From positions 1,118,074 to 1,182,073 of the forward strand of contig NZ_LMUV01000002.1 in assembly GCF_009765755.1 (NCBI RefSeq): a stretch of DNA of 64,000 nucleotides, in the 5' to 3' direction. The notes under the pieces are model-generated. The model did no database searches. It saw nothing but the letters and a program-made list of their open reading frames with translations, and had not been told where the DNA came from. The translations under genes and the position numbers were made by a program. Shown here one piece after another: positions 62,321-64,000 of the stretch (position 1 is its first letter; each line of letters begins with the position of its first letter). Source of the DNA: Rhodanobacter sp. L36. GTDB lineage: Bacteria; Pseudomonadota; Gammaproteobacteria; Xanthomonadales; Rhodanobacteraceae.

Positions 62321-62803
62321 TCAGCCGAACAGCATCGCCAGGCCGAACAGGCCGACCATCACCAGCGACATCACCAGCTTCAACAGCGTGCCGAACAGCA
62401 AGCCGATCCACGTGCCGATGCCGACGTGCGCCGAACGCAACACGCTGTTGCCGGATGCGAGCTCACCCGCGATCGCGCCCACGAACGGTCCGAACACCAG
62501 GCCGGGAATGCCGAGGAACATCCCGACGATCGTGCCCGCCATTGCACCCCACAAGGCGAGCTTGCTGGCACCGACGCGTTTGGCGCCCATCGCGCTCGCG
62601 GCGAAATCCGCGATCACGCCGATCGCTCCGAGCGCGCCGATGATCAGCAGCCACCACAGACCGAGATGCCGATAGTGATCGACCGCGGCCGCCAGCCAGA
62701 TGCCGCCGAAGATCATCGGAATGCCGGGCAGCGCAGGCAAGATGGCGCCGGCGAGCCCGCCGACGATCAGCAGCCCGGCGATGACATACAGCGCGATCTC
62801 CAT
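62321..62803 (-). CDS. DUF456 family membrane protein
   Basis: This 160-residue protein has five hydrophobic segments with Gly-rich turns (GLAGAILPALPGIPMIFGGIW, GAMAGTIVGMFLGIPGLVFGPF) typical of DUF456. The function is unknown. It lies 83 bases downstream of the ferredoxin-NADP reductase gene, and one base separates its stop from the convergent hemolysin III gene. Confidence 0.85.
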   Translation of the reverse strand: MEIALYVIAGLLIVGGLAGAILPALPGIPMIFGGIWLAAAVDHYRHLGLWWLLIIGALGAIGVIADFAASAMGAKRVGASKLALWGAMAGTIVGMFLGIPGLVFGPFVGAIAGELASGNSVLRSAHVGIGTWIGLLFGTLLKLVMSLVMVGLFGLAMLFG

Positions 62804-62886
62804 CTTTCCACTCCTCGACAGCGTCGACCCGTATGCAGCATTTCAGGAGTGGACGGTTTGCGCCAGCGCGCTGAACGGAACGACAG

Positions 62887-63663
62887 CTACTTCTCGACGA
62901 AGGCCCGTTCGATCACATAGTCGCCTGGCTCGCGCGTGCGCGGCGAAGCATGAAAGCCGCGACCGTCGAGCAGCGAAGCAAGATCGTCGAGCATCGCCGG
63001 ACTGCCGCACAGCATCACGCGATCGGTGAGCGGATTGAGTGGCGGCAGGCCGATCGTGTCGCACATCAATCCGTCGGCAATCGCGTCGGTGATACGGCCG
63101 CGATTCCTGAAATGTTCGCGCGTCACGCTCGGGTAATAGATCAACTTCTCGCGCACCAGCGCGCCGAGATATTCGTGCTGCGGCAACTCGTGCTGCAGAT
63201 AGTCGGCATAGGCGAGGTCAATTATGTGGCGCACGCCATGCGCCAGCACGATGCGATCGAAACGCTCGTATGTTTCCGGATCTCGCACGATGCTGAGGAA
63301 CGGTGCCAGTCCGGTGCCGGTGCCCAGCAGATAGAGATGTTTGCCCGGCCGCAGATCGTTCAGCACCAGCGTGCCGGTCGGCTTGCGCGTGACGATCACT
63401 TCATCGCCGACCTTCAGATGCTGCAGCCGCGAAGTGAGCGGGCCATCGGGCACCTTGATCGAAAAAAACTCCAGGTGTTCTTCCCAGCTCGCACTGGCGA
63501 TCGAATACGCGCGCAGCAGCGGTCGGCCTTCCGCTTCCAGTCCCACCATCACGAACTGCCCGCTGTCGAAGCGGAAACCGGGATCGCGCGTCGTGCGGAA
63601 ACTGAAAAGCGTGTCGTTCCAGTGATGCACGCTGATCACCTGTTCGGTCGCCATTGCCACCAT
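62887..63663 (-). CDS. fpr: Ferredoxin-NADP+ reductase
   Basis: This 258-residue protein is the usual size for Fpr. It has the FAD-binding RPLLRAYSIAS motif, SIKVPDGPLTSRLQHLKVGD, the NADP-binding LGTGTGLAPFLSI and the C-terminal DRVMLCGSPAMLDD and YVIERAFVEK. It exchanges electrons between NADPH and ferredoxin or flavodoxin. Starts at 63663 and 63654 are both possible; no strong ribosome site. Confidence 0.93.
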   Translation of the reverse strand: MVAMATEQVISVHHWNDTLFSFRTTRDPGFRFDSGQFVMVGLEAEGRPLLRAYSIASASWEEHLEFFSIKVPDGPLTSRLQHLKVGDEVIVTRKPTGTLVLNDLRPGKHLYLLGTGTGLAPFLSIVRDPETYERFDRIVLAHGVRHIIDLAYADYLQHELPQHEYLGALVREKLIYYPSVTREHFRNRGRITDAIADGLMCDTIGLPPLNPLTDRVMLCGSPAMLDDLASLLDGRGFHASPRTREPGDYVIERAFVEK

Positions 63664-64000
63664 GGTTGGTTTGTCTCGCTCTGTTGACGGTTGGATGTCG
63701 CAACGCATGTCATGCGCCCGACGCGGGCCGGAGTCTGAATCGCTGGGAGGCGGCGATGCCGCGGTGCCTTGCGAGCGCCGGAATGATCGCGGCGATGATG
63801 CGAAGGATACGCGAGCACGTCGCCGGGCGCCGTCCGATCGCGCCATGTCCGCTGAATCTGCCACGTGTTGCCGGTCTCATCGCCGGCCGGAAGCCGCTCG
63901 ATATCGCAGGCTGTGCGCTGCGCAACAGACCTACAAGACGATGCGTGGACGCGGATTGACAGTGCGCAGCGCGTTGCACCAGCATCGAAATTCGCACGCA
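63664..64000. other. Intergenic region at the right edge
   Basis: About 337 bases upstream of the reductase gene hold no convincing gene. Open frames lack leaders, ribosome sites or recognisable motifs. The promoter of fpr should be here but I cannot assign it. The next gene may start beyond the window. Confidence 0.4.

Noticed and set aside
1..64000. Mobile elements, prophage or CRISPR.
   Set aside because: No transposase, integrase, phage gene or regularly spaced repeat was found on either strand.

Overview
The window is about 64 kb of GC-rich bacterial chromosome. The gene set is Xanthomonadales (Lysobacterales)-like: a TonB-dependent receptor sugar locus, a DUF3016 protein, a PA2169-type protein, sedolisin (S53) protease, KirBac-type channel and a DUF3300 lipoprotein. 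A Rhodanobacteraceae genus such as Dyella, Rhodanobacter or Luteibacter is my best guess from protein flavour alone. I see no insertion sequence, prophage, integrase, CRISPR array, rRNA or tRNA. Coding density is high, with mostly short operons and many divergent or convergent pairs.

Left part (1-29 kb). It opens with a 5'-truncated GH30 glycosidase. Small enzymes and exported proteins follow: GFA-type protein, DUF3016, an OmpH/Skp-like protein coupled to an M14 carboxypeptidase-like protein, and an NAD(P)-binding protein. A convergent response regulator / hybrid kinase pair overlaps at its 3' ends. Next come a large secreted S53 protease with an FG-GAP/VCBS-like tail, a CPBP membrane protease, a sterol-desaturase-type hydroxylase, a GNAT, an exported beta-helix protein, a short BLUF blue-light receptor, several small uncharacterised genes, a YihY-type membrane protein, an exported EEP phosphodiesterase, a periplasmic trehalase, a PA2169 protein, a triple-PAS hybrid kinase, a catalase-like protein and a type B carboxylesterase.

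Centre (29-45.6 kb). This is the most coherent system: a carbohydrate-utilisation locus. On the minus strand are a TonB-dependent receptor, an SGNH esterase, a sialidase-fold/GH93-like hydrolase with a C-terminal CBM-like module, a GH5-like glycosidase and an aldose 1-epimerase. Divergently, on the plus strand, lie a GntR/FadR regulator (dgoR-like), dgoK, dgoA, dgoD, an SDR sugar dehydrogenase, an SMP-30 lactonase, an MFS sugar porter and a GH43 enzyme. Together they can encode uptake and trimming of a galactose-containing glycan and complete oxidation of galactose by the De Ley-Doudoroff route (galactose, galactonolactone, galactonate, KDGal, KDPGal, pyruvate + glyceraldehyde 3-phosphate). 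Three TTGTnnGACAA-like sites (36257, 37533, 37851) lie in front of the GH5, epimerase and regulator genes and define a likely local regulon.

Right part (45.6-64 kb). These are mixed housekeeping and accessory genes: TrmO-like, YCII, DUF6630-like, a frameshifted exported gene, GATase-like, UBP zinc finger, HAD, SDR, KirBac, CPXCG + PIN, DUF3300, nicotinamidase, a serine hydrolase, cardiolipin synthase, an FAD/NAD(P)-binding protein with a cysteine-dioxygenase-like protein, TonB, hemolysin III, DUF456 and ferredoxin-NADP reductase. All functional calls come from reading motifs by eye; no database search was run.
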